64,000 nucleotides of DNA, from the NCBI RefSeq assembly GCF_900088535.1, contig NZ_LT578417.1, positions 682,001-746,000 of the forward strand. The letters run 5' to 3'. The notes below the pieces were generated by a model. The model was not told the DNA's origin. It made no database searches and saw nothing but the letters and a program-made list of their open reading frames with translations. The position numbers and the translations under genes are program-made. Below are positions 53,622 through 63,576 of this stretch, piece after piece. Numbering within the stretch: position 1 is the stretch's first letter; each line of letters starts with the position of its first letter. The DNA is from Cyanobium sp. NIES-981 (GTDB lineage Bacteria; Cyanobacteriota; Cyanobacteriia; PCC-6307; Cyanobiaceae).

Positions 53622-55577
53622 GTGACGCTTACGCCCCTCACTCCTGCGGTCCAGTCCGCGACGACGACGGTCCCCGCCGGGGAGGCCCCGGAGTCGCCGG
53701 GCGGCACCGCCGGGCAGCCCGCTGATCAACCCACTGGGCCGCTCACAGAGCAGCCCCTGCGGGTGTCCGGCGGCTACGCCCTGATGGACGCCCTGCACCG
53801 CCACGGGGTGACCCACATCTTCGGCTACCCCGGCGGGGCGATCCTGCCGATCTACGACGAGCTCCACAAGGCCGAGAGCCGCGGCTGGCTCAAGCACATC
53901 CTGGTGCGCCACGAGCAGGGCGGCACCCACGCGGCCGACGCCTATGCCCGGGCCACGGGCCGGGTGGGCGTGTGCTTCGGCACCTCGGGCCCCGGGGCCA
54001 CCAACCTGGTGACGGGCATCGCCACCGCCCATATGGATTCGGTGCCGATGGTGGTGATCACGGGCCAGGTGCCCCGGGCGGCGATCGGCACCGACGCCTT
54101 CCAGGAAACGGACATCTTCGGCATCACCCTGCCGATCGTGAAGCACTCCTGGGTGGTGCGCGACCCCCGCGACATCGGCCGCATCGTGGCGGAGGCCTTC
54201 GTGATCGCCGCCACGGGCCGTCCCGGCCCCGTGCTGATCGACGTGCCCAAGGACGTGGGCATCGAGCAGTTCGACTACGTGCCGGTGGAGCCCGGCAGTG
54301 CCATCCCCGCCGGCTTCCGCCTCCCCCCCCAGCCCGACCCCGACCGGATTCAGGCCGCCCTGCAGCTGATCCGCCAGGCCCGCCGGCCCCTGCTCTACGT
54401 GGGAGGGGGAGCGATCAGCAGCGGCGCCCATGGGCAGGTGCGGCAGCTGGCGGAACTGTTCCAGATCCCGGTCACCACCACCCTGATGGGCAAGGGGGCC
54501 TTCGATGAGACCCACCCCCTGGCCGTGGGCATGCTGGGCATGCACGGCACCGCCTACGCCAACTTCGCCGTCACCGAGTGCGATCTGCTGATCGCCACCG
54601 GGGCCCGCTTCGACGACCGCGTCACCGGCCGGCTCGATAGCTTCGCGCCCCGGGCCCAGGTGGTGCACATCGACATCGATGCCGCCGAGGTGGGCAAGAC
54701 CCGCATCCCGGATGTGGCCGTGGTGAGCGATGTGCGCCTGGCCCTCGACGCCCTGCTCAACGCCGCCCAGGCCGCAGCGGCCGGCCAGGACGGTGGCCTG
54801 CCGCAGGGCCGCACCGCCCCCTGGCTGGAGCGGATCGCCAGCTGGAAGCGCCATTACCCGCTCGTCATTCCCACCCCTGAGGGCGAGATCGCGCCCCAGG
54901 AGGTGGTGATCGCCCTGCAGGAGCTGGCCCCCAAGGCCTACTACACCACCGATGTGGGCCAGCACCAGATGTGGGCGGCCCAGTACCTGCACAACGCTCC
55001 CCGCCACTGGATCAGCAGTGCCGGGCTGGGCACCATGGGCTTCGGCCTGCCGGCGGCCATGGGGGTGCAGACGGCCTTCCCCGACGAGCAGGTGATCTGC
55101 GTGGCCGGCGATGCCTCGATCCTGATGAACATCCAGGAGCTGGGCACCCTGGCCCAGTACGGGCTGCCGGTGAAGGTGGTGGTGCTGAACAACGGCTGGC
55201 AGGGCATGGTGCGCCAGTGGCAGGAGAGCTTCTACGAGGAGCGCTACTCCGCCTCCGAGATGACCGGCGGCATGCCCGATTTCGAGGCCCTGGCCGAGGC
55301 CTTCGGCGTGCGGGGCATGCTGATCACCGAGCGGTCGCGGCTGCGGGAGCAACTGGCCGAAGCCCTCGCCCACCCCGGGCCCGTCTTCATCGATGTGAAG
55401 GTGCGCCGCAACGAGAACTGCTACCCGATGGTGCCCCCGGGCGCCAGCAACGCCCAGATGGTGGGCCTGCCCTCCCACCCCGAACTCGCCATCGACACCA
55501 CCCGGCAATGCAACAGCTGCGGCTCCAGCACGGCCAGCGACCACCGCTTCTGCCCCAGCTGCGGCGCCAAGCTCTGA
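53622..55577 (+). CDS. ilvB: acetolactate synthase large subunit with C-terminal zinc ribbon
   Basis: 651 residues from GTG 53622. ThDP/FAD enzyme making 2-acetolactate or 2-aceto-2-hydroxybutyrate for Val, Leu and Ile. N-terminal Ala/Pro/Thr leader (1-45), then [36 protein letters not shown] with catalytic Glu, [37 protein letters not shown], and the ThDP motif [20 protein letters not shown] with [14 protein letters not shown]. After the usual end ([20 protein letters not shown]) there is a 22-residue tail with C630, C633, C644, C647 (C-x2-C-x10-C-x2-C) ending CPSCGAKL. The partner small subunit is not in the window. Confidence 0.97.
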   Translation: MTLTPLTPAVQSATTTVPAGEAPESPGGTAGQPADQPTGPLTEQPLRVSGGYALMDALHRHGVTHIFGYPGGAILPIYDELHKAESRGWLKHILVRHEQGGTHAADAYARATGRVGVCFGTSGPGATNLVTGIATAHMDSVPMVVITGQVPRAAIGTDAFQETDIFGITLPIVKHSWVVRDPRDIGRIVAEAFVIAATGRPGPVLIDVPKDVGIEQFDYVPVEPGSAIPAGFRLPPQPDPDRIQAALQLIRQARRPLLYVGGGAISSGAHGQVRQLAELFQIPVTTTLMGKGAFDETHPLAVGMLGMHGTAYANFAVTECDLLIATGARFDDRVTGRLDSFAPRAQVVHIDIDAAEVGKTRIPDVAVVSDVRLALDALLNAAQAAAAGQDGGLPQGRTAPWLERIASWKRHYPLVIPTPEGEIAPQEVVIALQELAPKAYYTTDVGQHQMWAAQYLHNAPRHWISSAGLGTMGFGLPAAMGVQTAFPDEQVICVAGDASILMNIQELGTLAQYGLPVKVVVLNNGWQGMVRQWQESFYEERYSASEMTGGMPDFEALAEAFGVRGMLITERSRLREQLAEALAHPGPVFIDVKVRRNENCYPMVPPGASNAQMVGLPSHPELAIDTTRQCNSCGSSTASDHRFCPSCGAKL

Positions 55578-55612
55578 AGCCGCTCACGCCGCTCCTGCGC
55601 AGGGGCCTGGGG

Positions 55613-56002
55613 GTGATCCTGGCCCTGGCCCTGGCTGCCACCGCCCTGGTCAGCCAGGCTGGGGCCGCCGCGGCCGCCGAGGTGCTGCAGGTGCGGGGCA
55701 GCGGGCAGCTGCAGATCGGCGACGGCAACCGCAGCTACACGGTGGGGCTGGCCTGCATCCAGATCACGCCGGAGCAGCGCCCGGAGGCCGTGGCCTGGCT
55801 GCGCCAGGCGCTGCCGCGCCGCAGCAAGGTGAACCTGCGCCCCTTCGGCAGCGAGGCCGGCACCCTGATGGCCCGGGTCACCCGCCTGCCGCGGGAGCGC
55901 GCCGGGAGCGACGCCCTGGATCTGGGCCAGGGCCTGCTGGAGGCCGGCCTGGCGGAGCGGGCCACGGGCGCCGGCGCCATGGGGTGCCCGGAGCTGGGAT
56001 GA
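55613..56002 (+). CDS. exported SNase-like (nuclease-fold) protein, probably non-catalytic
   Basis: 129 residues from GTG 55613 with AGGGG about nine bases upstream. Signal peptide ILALALAATALVSQAGAAAA. The remainder has the order of a staphylococcal-nuclease domain: GDGNRSYTVGLACIQITPEQ, EAVAWLRQALPRRSKVNLRP, LDLGQGLLEAGLAERATGAG. The usual catalytic Arg/Glu/Arg triad is not recognisable, so it may be a binding domain. Begins 36 bp after ilvB and overlaps the next gene (ATGA). Confidence 0.6.
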   Translation: MILALALAATALVSQAGAAAAAEVLQVRGSGQLQIGDGNRSYTVGLACIQITPEQRPEAVAWLRQALPRRSKVNLRPFGSEAGTLMARVTRLPRERAGSDALDLGQGLLEAGLAERATGAGAMGCPELG

Positions 56003-56205
56003 GCCTGAACCGCACCGCCAAGGGCATCGTTCTGGTGCCTTCCCTGCTGCTGGGAGGGGCCTTCCTGGCGGCCGCGCTCTGGGGGGAAGGTGCCGCCGAG
56101 GGCAACCGGTCCCTGGCCGCGGGCCTGGGCAGCGCCCTGATGGCCGCGGGACTGCTGGCCCAGCTGCTGCCGGAGCCGGAGCCCGAGGAGGACAGGAGGG
56201 ACTGA
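55999..56205 (+). CDS. small two-helix membrane protein, 68 aa
   Basis: ATG 55999 overlaps the preceding stop (ATGA). Two hydrophobic helices, GIVLVPSLLLGGAFLAAALW and LAAGLGSALMAAGLLAQLLP, are separated by a short polar loop and followed by an acidic tail (EPEPEEDRRD). Translational coupling to the SNase-like gene suggests a shared membrane location. No family recognised. Confidence 0.6.
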   Translation: MSLNRTAKGIVLVPSLLLGGAFLAAALWGEGAAEGNRSLAAGLGSALMAAGLLAQLLPEPEPEEDRRD

Positions 56206-56301
56206 AGCCCGCCTGGTGCTGCCGCCCCGAAGCGCGTCCGGGCCGCTCAGCCTGCAGCACGGGATCAGGTCAGGCCTGCCGGCCTGGCCAGGCTCCCCGC
56301 C

Positions 56302-56781
56302 CTATTTCTTGCTGTCCACGGCTTTGGAGTACTCGCTGAGCACCTCATCGACAAACTTCTTGTCGGCGGCACCCAGACGGTTGTAACAACCCTGACGCAC
56401 CCGCCCCACCACCTGGATGATCGTGCCATTGGCAATCTGCTCCGGCTGCAACTTGCCGGCATTGGCCACCTGCCCGCCGTAGCGATTGGTCACCACGTAG
56501 GTGATCGCCTTGGCATTGGAGAGCACCGCCTTCTCCACAGGGATCTTCGACTCCACCACCAGCTCACAGACGTTCACGGCCGCGGCCAGGGCCATGTCGT
56601 TCATCAGCTCCATGGAGGCCGGCTTGGCAGCGGCCGCCTGGGCGAGGGCAGGCCGGCCCATGCCAGGGAGGCTGCCGGCGCTGATCGCCAGGGCGGAGGC
56701 AAGCGCTGAGACAGCGGCGCTGGTGGCGACGACGGAGACCCGAGCCTTGGCGGTGAGGCAGGCCTGAAGGGAGCGGAACAC
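56302..56781 (-). CDS. secreted protein of unknown function, about 159 aa
   Basis: GTG 56781 gives MFRSLQACLTAKARVSVVAT, a hydrophobic leader (AAVSALASALAISAGSL) and a signal-peptidase-like site ALAQ. The mature part is helical: SMELMNDMALAAAVNVCELV, VEKAVLSNAKAITYVVTNRY, VRQGCYNRLGAADKKFVDEV. Two Cys (in VNVCELV and RQGCYNR) may pair. It resembles secreted picocyanobacterial proteins of no known role; I cannot name a domain. ATG 56883 in the same frame would add a non-coding-looking leader. Confidence 0.65.
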   Translation of the reverse strand: MFRSLQACLTAKARVSVVATSAAVSALASALAISAGSLPGMGRPALAQAAAAKPASMELMNDMALAAAVNVCELVVESKIPVEKAVLSNAKAITYVVTNRYGGQVANAGKLQPEQIANGTIIQVVGRVRQGCYNRLGAADKKFVDEVLSEYSKAVDSKK

Positions 56782-56915
56782 GAAAACCGTGGGTGGTGCG
56801 GTTGGACTGGAACCACTGTGGCACCCAGGACCCGGCACACCCAGTCTTTCGGCCCATTCACAGTCGGAGCGCAGAGTGTCCATCGTGGCCAGATTCAGGG
56901 AAGCTGCCGCTGGCC

Positions 56916-59423
56916 ATGGCCTCCCCTGACGCGCTGGTGCTGCCCCTGGCGGCGGTGGACCTGCAGGCCCTGCCGCAGGTGGGCGGCAAGAACGCCTCCC
57001 TCGGCGAGATGATCCAGGCCCTGGCCGCCGCCGGGGTGCAGGTGCCGGGGGGCTTTGCGGCCACCGCCAGCGCCTACCGCCATTTCCTGGCCGCCAACGC
57101 CCTCGAGGCGCCGCTGCACGGGATCCTCGACGGGCTGGATGCGGGCGACCTGGCGGCCCTGCAGGCCGCCGGCGCCGCGGCCCGCTCCCTGCTGCTGGCG
57201 GCCCCCCTGCCGCGGGATCTCGAGGAGGCCCTGCTGGCCAGCTACCGCCAGCTCAGTCCGCCGGTGCCGGCGGGGCAATGCCCCGAACCGATCGCGGTGG
57301 CCGTGCGCTCCAGTGCCACCGCCGAAGACCTGCCCGACGCCTCCTTCGCCGGCCAGCAGGAGACCTACCTCAACGTGCGGGGCGAAGGGGCCCTGCTGGC
57401 CGCCTGCCGCCGCTGCTACGCCTCCCTGTTCACCGACCGGGCCATCTCCTACCGCCAGATCAACGGCTACGACCACTTCGAGGTGGCCCTCTCGATCGGG
57501 GTGCAGCGGATGGTGCGCTCGGATCTGGCGGCGTCGGGGGTGATGTTCAGCATCGACACCGAAACCGGCTTCCGCGATGCCGTGCTGCTCACGGCCGCCT
57601 ACGGGCTCGGGGAAACCGTGGTGCAGGGGTCGGTGAATCCCGATGAATACCTGATCTTCAAGCCCACCCTGGAGCAGGGCTACGCGCCGATCGTGCAGCG
57701 GCGCTGCGGCAGCAAGGCGATCCGCATGGTCTACGCCGACGCCGCGGCCCCGACCGGGGACGGAGCGGTGAGCTGGGCCCATGAACCGGGCCAGGCGAGC
57801 ACCCGCACCCTGTCCGTGCCGGCGGAGGAGCGGCGCCGCTTCGCCATCAGCGACGCCGAGGCCCTGCAGCTGGCCCGCTGGGCCTGCGCCATCGAGCGGC
57901 ACTACAGCCAGCGGCGGGGCACGCCCACGCCGATGGACATCGAGTGGGCCAAGGACGGCAACACCGGCGAGCTGTTCATCCTCCAGGCCCGGCCCGAAAC
58001 GGTGGAGTCGCGGCGCAGCGGCACCGTGCTGCGGCGCTGGTCGCTGGCTGCCCACAACGCCGAGCTGCTGGCCCGGGGAAGGGCGATCGGGGCCTCGGTG
58101 AGCAGCGGCCCGGCGCGGCTGATCCGGGATCCCGGCGAGATCCAGCGCTTCCGCCAGGGCGACCTGCTGGTGACCGAGCGCACCGACCCCGACTGGGAGC
58201 CGATCCTCAAGCGGGCCAGCGGCGTGATCACCAACCAGGGCGGCCGCACCTGCCACGCCGCGATCATCGCCCGTGAGATGGGGATCACGGCGATCGTGGG
58301 CACGGGCGACGCCACCCAGCGGATCCCCGATGGCACGCTGATCACGGCCAGCTGCTGCGAGGGGGACGAGGGCAAGGTGTACCGCGGAGCCGTGCCGTTC
58401 ACGGTGGAGGAGCAGGACCTGGGCAACCTGCCCCCCACCCGCACCCGGATCCTGATGAACGTGGGCAACCCGGAGGAGGCCTTCAAGCTGGCGGCCATCC
58501 CCTGCGACGGCGTGGGCCTGGCCCGGCTGGAGTTCATCATCGCCAACCACATCAAGGTGCACCCGCTGGCCCTGCTGCAACCCGAGCGGGTGACCGAGGC
58601 GGCCGAACGGCAGGCGATCGCCGAGCTCACGGCCGGCTACGGGCAGCCCACCGACTACTACGTGGACCTGCTGGCCCAGGGCATGGGCCGGATCGCCGCC
58701 GCCTTCCACCCCCGGCCTGTGATCCTGCGCTTCTCCGATTTCAAGAGCAACGAGTACGCCCGCCTGCTGGGGGGCGGGGTGTTCGAGCCCAGGGAGGAGA
58801 ACCCGATGCTGGGCTGGCGCGGTGCCTCCCGCTACTACGCCCCGGCCTTCCGCGAGGCCTTCGCTCTCGAGTGCCAGGCGCTGCGGCGGGTGCGGGAGGT
58901 GATGGGCCTGGACAACGTGATCCCGATGGTGCCGTTCTGCCGCACCCCGGAGGAGGGCGACCGGGTGCTTGCGGAAATGGCCCGCCATGGGCTCGAGCGC
59001 GGCCGCAACGGCCTGGAGGTGTACGTGATGTGCGAGCTGCCCAGCAACGTGATCGCCGCCGAGGCCTTCGCCGAGCGCTTCGATGGCTTCTCGATCGGCT
59101 CCAACGACCTCACCCAGCTGACATTGGGCCTGGATCGCGATTCCGCCCTGGTGGCCGACCTCTTCGATGAGCGGCAGGCGGCGGTGAAGACCATGATCCA
59201 GATGGCGATCCGCACCGCCCGCCGCTGCGGCCGCAAGATCGGCATCTGCGGCCAGGCCCCCAGCGACCACCCGGACTTCTCCGCCTTCCTCGTGGCCGAG
59301 GGGATCGACTCGATCAGCCTCAATCCCGACGCCGTGCTGCAGACGCGCCTCTCGGTGGCGGCCATCGAAACGGAGCTCGGTGGCGGCGCCGGCGGGCCGG
59401 GAAGGTCAGAGGCCGGGAGCTGA
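56916..59423 (+). CDS. ppsA: phosphoenolpyruvate synthase
   Basis: 835 residues from ATG 56916. It makes PEP, AMP and Pi from pyruvate and ATP (gluconeogenic). N-terminal PPDK-type ATP-grasp ([40 protein letters not shown]), swivelling phosphohistidine domain ([21 protein letters not shown]447), and C-terminal TIM barrel ([50 protein letters not shown] with catalytic Cys). Full length. Its last 18 bases overlap the convergent mscS gene. Confidence 0.97.
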   Translation: MASPDALVLPLAAVDLQALPQVGGKNASLGEMIQALAAAGVQVPGGFAATASAYRHFLAANALEAPLHGILDGLDAGDLAALQAAGAAARSLLLAAPLPRDLEEALLASYRQLSPPVPAGQCPEPIAVAVRSSATAEDLPDASFAGQQETYLNVRGEGALLAACRRCYASLFTDRAISYRQINGYDHFEVALSIGVQRMVRSDLAASGVMFSIDTETGFRDAVLLTAAYGLGETVVQGSVNPDEYLIFKPTLEQGYAPIVQRRCGSKAIRMVYADAAAPTGDGAVSWAHEPGQASTRTLSVPAEERRRFAISDAEALQLARWACAIERHYSQRRGTPTPMDIEWAKDGNTGELFILQARPETVESRRSGTVLRRWSLAAHNAELLARGRAIGASVSSGPARLIRDPGEIQRFRQGDLLVTERTDPDWEPILKRASGVITNQGGRTCHAAIIAREMGITAIVGTGDATQRIPDGTLITASCCEGDEGKVYRGAVPFTVEEQDLGNLPPTRTRILMNVGNPEEAFKLAAIPCDGVGLARLEFIIANHIKVHPLALLQPERVTEAAERQAIAELTAGYGQPTDYYVDLLAQGMGRIAAAFHPRPVILRFSDFKSNEYARLLGGGVFEPREENPMLGWRGASRYYAPAFREAFALECQALRRVREVMGLDNVIPMVPFCRTPEEGDRVLAEMARHGLERGRNGLEVYVMCELPSNVIAAEAFAERFDGFSIGSNDLTQLTLGLDRDSALVADLFDERQAAVKTMIQMAIRTARRCGRKIGICGQAPSDHPDFSAFLVAEGIDSISLNPDAVLQTRLSVAAIETELGGGAGGPGRSEAGS

Positions 59424-60365
59424 AGGCCGCTCCCCGGGAGCCGGGGGGGGACCCTCCAGATGCACCCGCAGCGGCGGCGCCTGCACCAGGTGGAAGGTGG
59501 AGGAGGCGATCTGCACCCGGTCGCCAGAAGCCTCGAAGGCCTCCAGGATGCGCTGGTAGAGATGGTCCTTGGTGGAGCGGCGGCTCTTCACATCCACCAC
59601 GTAGCGGAGGGTGAACTCCATCCAGTTGTCGGTGAGCACCAGGGTCACTTGGGGTTCCACGCCGGCGTTCTCGAGCAGATACTTCTGCAGCATCTGGCGC
59701 CAGGCCGAGCGCACCGTGGCCGTGAACTGCTCGGTGGCGATCTCGGCACCGATCTCCTCGAGGATGCGGCGGGCCAGGCGGTGGTCGCCGCCGTAGGTCA
59801 CCGGGATGCGCAGCTCGTCCCAGAGGAAGGGGAAGTCGCCGGAGTAGTTGAACACCGGCGACTTGAACACGAAGCTGTTGGCGATGCGCACGATGCGGCC
59901 GCTGTAGAGATCGGAGTTCACCCACTCCCCCAGCTCCATCAAGGTGGTGCGCAGGATGCCGATGTCGATCACATCGCCCTTGATCCCGCCGAGCTGCACC
60001 CGGTCCCCCGGGGCGTAGAAGCCACCGAAGGAGATGGCGATCCAGCCCGCCACGCTGCCGATCACCTCCTGGAGGGCGAAGGCGATGCCGGCGCCGGCGA
60101 CGCCGATCGCCACCGTGAGACCGCCGAGGCGGTCCTTGAAGATGACGGTGATGCCCACCAGGGCCAGGAAATAGCCGCTCAGGGCCACCAGCTTGCGGGC
60201 GTAGTAGCGCGTGTCGTTGTCGCGCAGGTAGCGGGTGAGGGAGGCCTGGCTGATCCGGATCAGCAGGGTGACCGCCAGCAGCACCAGGCCCGCCGCCATG
60301 AACTTGGCCAGCAGCGGATCACTGGTCCAGGCGGGGGCCGTGGCGGGGGAAGGGGAAGCGGCCAT
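59406..60365 (-). CDS. MscS-type mechanosensitive ion channel
   Basis: 319 residues. N-terminal helices (LLAKFMAAGLVLLAVTLLIR, KLVALSGYFLALVGITVIFK), then the pore helix region with Gly/Ala-rich packing (VAIGVAGAGIAFALQEVIGS), VAGWIAISFGGFYAPGDRVQ and IDIGILRTTLMELGEWVNSD of the MscS beta domain, and a C-terminal alpha/beta domain. A pressure-relief channel in the inner membrane is expected. Cotranscribed with the MBL-fold gene upstream (20-bp gap). Confidence 0.93.
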   Translation of the reverse strand: MAASPSPATAPAWTSDPLLAKFMAAGLVLLAVTLLIRISQASLTRYLRDNDTRYYARKLVALSGYFLALVGITVIFKDRLGGLTVAIGVAGAGIAFALQEVIGSVAGWIAISFGGFYAPGDRVQLGGIKGDVIDIGILRTTLMELGEWVNSDLYSGRIVRIANSFVFKSPVFNYSGDFPFLWDELRIPVTYGGDHRLARRILEEIGAEIATEQFTATVRSAWRQMLQKYLLENAGVEPQVTLVLTDNWMEFTLRYVVDVKSRRSTKDHLYQRILEAFEASGDRVQIASSTFHLVQAPPLRVHLEGPPPAPGERPSAPGL

Positions 60366-60385
60366 GGGAGGGGGGTCGCCGGATG

Positions 60386-61141
60386 TCAGCCGGATCCGGC
60401 GAGCTGGTAGGGCTCACCGGGCACCGGGTCGATGAGGCGATGGGGGCCCGCCCCGGCCGACAGGAGCGCCGCCTCCTCGGCACTGCCCTGCTGCCACAGG
60501 GCCCGGGTGAGCAGCCCTTCGAAGCGCCCATCCCCACCGGCGGTGCTGGCCAGCACGGTGGCGGGCCTGAAGCGCTCCAGCAGCGACGGCAGCACCTGCC
60601 GGCCCCGCACGAACGCACCGGCCAGGGGCAGGCCCAGGTCCACCACGGGGGTGATCACCGCATCCAGCGGCTCGGCGGGGAGGCTGGGGTCGAGAAAGCC
60701 GTGGGGCTCGAGATAGAGGCTGCCGGCCGGGTGGTCGAGGCGGTAGCCGTTCTCCACCTGGGGCACGGGGGCGCCGGCGGTAGCCCGGATCCGCAGATCG
60801 CCCAGGCTGTGGCTGTCACCCGGTGCCAGGGCCGTGACGTGACGGAACCCCAGCTCGCCCACGCGGCGGGCCGCCGTCGGTGAAGCCACCACCGGCAGGT
60901 GCCGATCCAGCAGCGCCAGGCTGGGGGGATGGCAGTGGTCGGCCAGGCCCTGGGTGAGCAGCAGCAGGTCCAGCCCTTCCGGAACGGGCCAGGGGCGGGG
61001 CAGCTGGCCCCGGAAGAACCAGGGGCCGGGGGGAAACTCCAGGGCGCCGGTGAGCCACGGATCCACCAGCACCCTCAGCTGGTCGAACTGCAGCAGCCAG
61101 CCGTTCGCTCCGTAGTAGGTGGCCTGCAAGCCGAGCGGCAT
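60386..61141 (-). CDS. MBL-fold (COG2220-like) protein with altered metal motif
   Basis: 251 residues from ATG 61141. Beta-lactamase-fold layout: YYGANGWLLQFDQLRVLVDP, LDLLLLTQGLADHCHPPSLA, and VENGYRLDHPAGSLYLEPHG. The usual H-x-H-x-D-H site is T-Q-G-L-A-D-H here: the first two His are Gln and Leu, the D-H pair is kept. Similar Q-G-L-x-D-H sequences occur in plant/cyanobacterial relatives (from memory), so this is probably a lineage trait. Metal content and activity are uncertain. Followed by mscS. Confidence 0.8.
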   Translation of the reverse strand: MPLGLQATYYGANGWLLQFDQLRVLVDPWLTGALEFPPGPWFFRGQLPRPWPVPEGLDLLLLTQGLADHCHPPSLALLDRHLPVVASPTAARRVGELGFRHVTALAPGDSHSLGDLRIRATAGAPVPQVENGYRLDHPAGSLYLEPHGFLDPSLPAEPLDAVITPVVDLGLPLAGAFVRGRQVLPSLLERFRPATVLASTAGGDGRFEGLLTRALWQQGSAEEAALLSAGAGPHRLIDPVPGEPYQLAGSG

Positions 61142-61215
61142 GGGGAGAGCGAAATGGGGGGGAACCGGGCGGGGAACTCTGCGGGCAGCTGGATCGGACC
61201 ACACCCGTCCAGACC
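61142..61215. other. short gap upstream of the MBL-fold gene
   Basis: Part of the 357-bp stretch 61142-61498 with only a doubtful 46-codon gene. No promoter match stands out. Confidence 0.3.
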
Positions 61216-61356
61216 CTAGAGCGGTTGCAGACGCAGCGGCCGCGCGGTGGGCACCACGATGGCGCCCAGATGCCACAGCTGCACGGCATGGGCCCCGCAG
61301 CGCAGCACCGACAGCACCGCGAGGGCGACGCAGAGGGGGCAGTGGGCGAGTCCCAT
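61216..61356 (-). CDS. possible small membrane-associated protein, 46 aa
   Basis: ATG 61356 opens a frame with a hydrophobic, Cys-containing N-terminus (MGLAHCPLCVALAVLSVLRC) and GAHAVQLWHLGAIVVP, ending in a short basic tail and TAG. It contains a C-P-L-C pair and high third-position GC. It would be upstream of the MBL-fold gene on the same strand. Evidence is composition only. Confidence 0.35.
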   Translation of the reverse strand: MGLAHCPLCVALAVLSVLRCGAHAVQLWHLGAIVVPTARPLRLQPL

Positions 61357-61498
61357 GGCGACGAGGCGGGTGACGGAGACAGGTGGGGGGAGCTGGTGAG
61401 GACTCCTGCCTTCCCACCATGGCGGCGCCGGGGAGCCGGCGACGCGATTGCAACGGAACCGCCGCGATCTACAACGGATAGGTCGGACCGGACCCCAC
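61357..61498. other. intergenic region before the FAD dehydrogenase gene
   Basis: No convincing gene. It includes GATCTACAACGGATAGGTCGG (61466 onward) as the only locally less GC-rich patch, which could carry a -10-like GATAGG. Confidence 0.3.
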
Positions 61499-63187
61499 GT
61501 GCTGCGGCTGAGTGAACTGAAGCTGCCGCTGGACCACAGCGAGGCGGATCTGCCGGCGGCCATCTGCCGGCGACTGCGCATCGCTCCCCAGCAGCTGCGC
61601 GAGCACAGGCTGGTGAAGCGCAGCGTCGATGCCCGCCGGGGGCAGCCGATCCGGCTCGTCTACAGCCTCGATCTGGTGCTGGATGTCTCCAGCCGCGAGG
61701 AGGAGCGCCTGCTGCGCCGGTTCAGCGGCGACCCCCACCTGCGGCCCAGTCCCGACACCACCTACCGGTTCGTCGTTCCGCCTGCGGTGGAGGGCGAGGT
61801 CGGCCGGCGGCGGCCGGTGGTGGTCGGGGCCGGACCCTGCGGCTACTTCGCCGCCCTGCTGCTGGCCCAGATGGGGCTGCGGCCGCTGCTGCTGGAGCGC
61901 GGCCAGGCCGTGAAGCGCCGCACCGCCGACACCTTCGGGTTCTGGAAGGGGCAGCTCCCCTTCAACCCCGAATCCAATGCCCAGTTCGGCGAGGGCGGTG
62001 CCGGCACCTTCTCCGACGGCAAGCTCTACAGCCAGGTGAGCGAACCGAAGCGCTACGTGCGCAAGGTGCTGGAGGAGCTGGTGGCGGCCGGAGCCAATGC
62101 GGACATCCTCACCCTGCACCGTCCCCACATCGGCACCTTCAAGCTGGCCACGGTGGTGCGGGGGCTGCGCCGCCGCATCGAGGAACTCGGGGGCGAGGTG
62201 TGGTTCGAGAGCCGGGTGGATGAGCTGATCTGCCGGGCCACCGACCGGCAGGTGGAGGCGGTGGTGCTGGCCGATGGGCGCCGCATCGCCACCGACCACG
62301 TGGTGCTGGCGGTGGGGCACAGCGCCCGCGACACCTTCGCCATGGTGCAGCGGGCGGGGGTGGCGATGGAGGCCAAACCCTTCGCCATCGGCCTGCGGAT
62401 CGAGCACCCCCAGCTCCTGATCGACCGGGCCCGCTGGGGGGAGGCGGCGGGCCACCCGCGCCTGGGACCCGCCGAATACAAGCTCGTGCACCACTGCACG
62501 GGAGCCGGACTGGAGGGCCGCAGCGTCTACAGCTTCTGCATGTGCCCCGGAGGCCTGGTGGTGGGAGCCACCTCCGAGCCCGGCGCCGTGGTGACCAACG
62601 GCATGAGCCAGCACTCGCGCAACGAGCGCAACGCCAACAGCGCCCTGGTGGTCAACGTGGCGCTGGATGACCTCAGGCCCTACGGCCAGGGTGCCGACGA
62701 CCCCCTGGCCGGTGTGGCCTTCCAGCGCCACTGGGAAGCCCGGGCGTTCGCCGGCGGTGGCGGCAGCTACCGGGCACCGGCCCAGACCGTTGGAGACTTC
62801 CTGGCGGGCAAAAGCCGGTGTGGCCCCGTTGCCGCATCGGCGGGCGTGCTGCCCTCTTACCAGCCGGGAGTGTGCTGGGCTGATCTGAGCGCGTGTCTGC
62901 CCGCCCCCGTGGTGGCTGCCCTACGGGAGGCCCTGCCGGCGTTCGAGCGCCGTATTCCGGGCTTCACGACGGCGGAGGCGCTGCTCACGGGCGTCGAGAC
63001 ACGCACGTCGTCTCCCGTGCGGATGCCGCGACACGCCACCAGCCTGGAGAGCCTCAACACGCCAGGGCTCTACCCAGGCGGCGAGGGAGCCGGCTATGCC
63101 GGCGGCATCCTCTCGGCGGCCATCGATGGCATCAAACTGGCGGAACAGGTGGCCCTGGCGCTGCAGTCTGGGCCTTCCCGCCCTTGA
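61499..63187 (+). CDS. FAD-dependent dehydrogenase (COG2509 type)
   Basis: 562 residues from GTG 61499. An N-terminal ferredoxin-like domain of about 100 residues (LRLSELKLPLDHSEADLPAA, RRLRIAPQQLREHRLVKRSV) precedes the FAD site RRPVVVGAGPCGYFAALLLA. Conserved later blocks are NAQFGEGGAGTFSDGKLYSQ, HRPHIGTFKLATVVRGLRRR, FCMCPGGLVVGATSEPG and the C-terminal LYPGGEGAGYAGGILSAAID. This domain order defines a widespread uncharacterised flavoprotein family. No partner enzyme adjoins it. Confidence 0.9.
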   Translation: MLRLSELKLPLDHSEADLPAAICRRLRIAPQQLREHRLVKRSVDARRGQPIRLVYSLDLVLDVSSREEERLLRRFSGDPHLRPSPDTTYRFVVPPAVEGEVGRRRPVVVGAGPCGYFAALLLAQMGLRPLLLERGQAVKRRTADTFGFWKGQLPFNPESNAQFGEGGAGTFSDGKLYSQVSEPKRYVRKVLEELVAAGANADILTLHRPHIGTFKLATVVRGLRRRIEELGGEVWFESRVDELICRATDRQVEAVVLADGRRIATDHVVLAVGHSARDTFAMVQRAGVAMEAKPFAIGLRIEHPQLLIDRARWGEAAGHPRLGPAEYKLVHHCTGAGLEGRSVYSFCMCPGGLVVGATSEPGAVVTNGMSQHSRNERNANSALVVNVALDDLRPYGQGADDPLAGVAFQRHWEARAFAGGGGSYRAPAQTVGDFLAGKSRCGPVAASAGVLPSYQPGVCWADLSACLPAPVVAALREALPAFERRIPGFTTAEALLTGVETRTSSPVRMPRHATSLESLNTPGLYPGGEGAGYAGGILSAAIDGIKLAEQVALALQSGPSRP

Positions 63188-63211
63188 GCCAAGCCTCGCG
63201 CAGCCCCCGTC

Positions 63212-63574
63212 TCACTCGTCCTCCTCCTCCGAACCGAGCGGCATCAGGCGGATCTGCTTGCGGCCCAGCTTGATCTCGAACTCATCGCCGGGCTTGAGGC
63301 CGAGCAGGTCGGTGTAGGCCCGCCCCACCATCAGATTGCCGTTGAACTGCACCTTGGTGGAGAAGCTGAGCTTGCGGCCCCCCTTACCGGTGGATGGGGA
63401 GCTGCTGAATTCCACCCCTTTGGCACTGAGCAGGGCCTCGTAGAAAGCCGTGAAATTCAGTCGTTCCGAGCCGTCCTTCTTGGTGGAGACATACCCGCAG
63501 GCCCTGACAAGATCCGATTTGCCAACGTCGCCAAGCTCCTTGACTTTATTGAGAAGATCGGTTCCGGTCAGCAT
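63212..63574 (-). CDS. cyAbrB-type transcription regulator
   Basis: 120 residues from ATG 63574. Cyanobacterial AbrB-like (Cal/cyAbrB) architecture: an N-terminal helical part (LTGTDLLNKVKELGDVGKSD, LVRACGYVSTKKDGSERLNF) and a C-terminal swapped-hairpin DNA-binding domain (TKVQFNGNLMVGRAYTDLLG, LKPGDEFEIKLGRKQIRLMP) with an acidic tail. In other cyanobacteria such proteins are essential and link carbon/nitrogen status and redox to transcription. Divergent from the photolyase gene. Confidence 0.93.
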   Translation of the reverse strand: MLTGTDLLNKVKELGDVGKSDLVRACGYVSTKKDGSERLNFTAFYEALLSAKGVEFSSSPSTGKGGRKLSFSTKVQFNGNLMVGRAYTDLLGLKPGDEFEIKLGRKQIRLMPLGSEEEDE

Positions 63575-63576
63575 AG

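Noticed and set aside
56895-59270. Long minus-strand open frame opposite ppsA
   Set aside because: Same GC-driven artefact; rich in Gly, His and Gln with no recognisable fold, whereas ppsA is complete on the plus strand.
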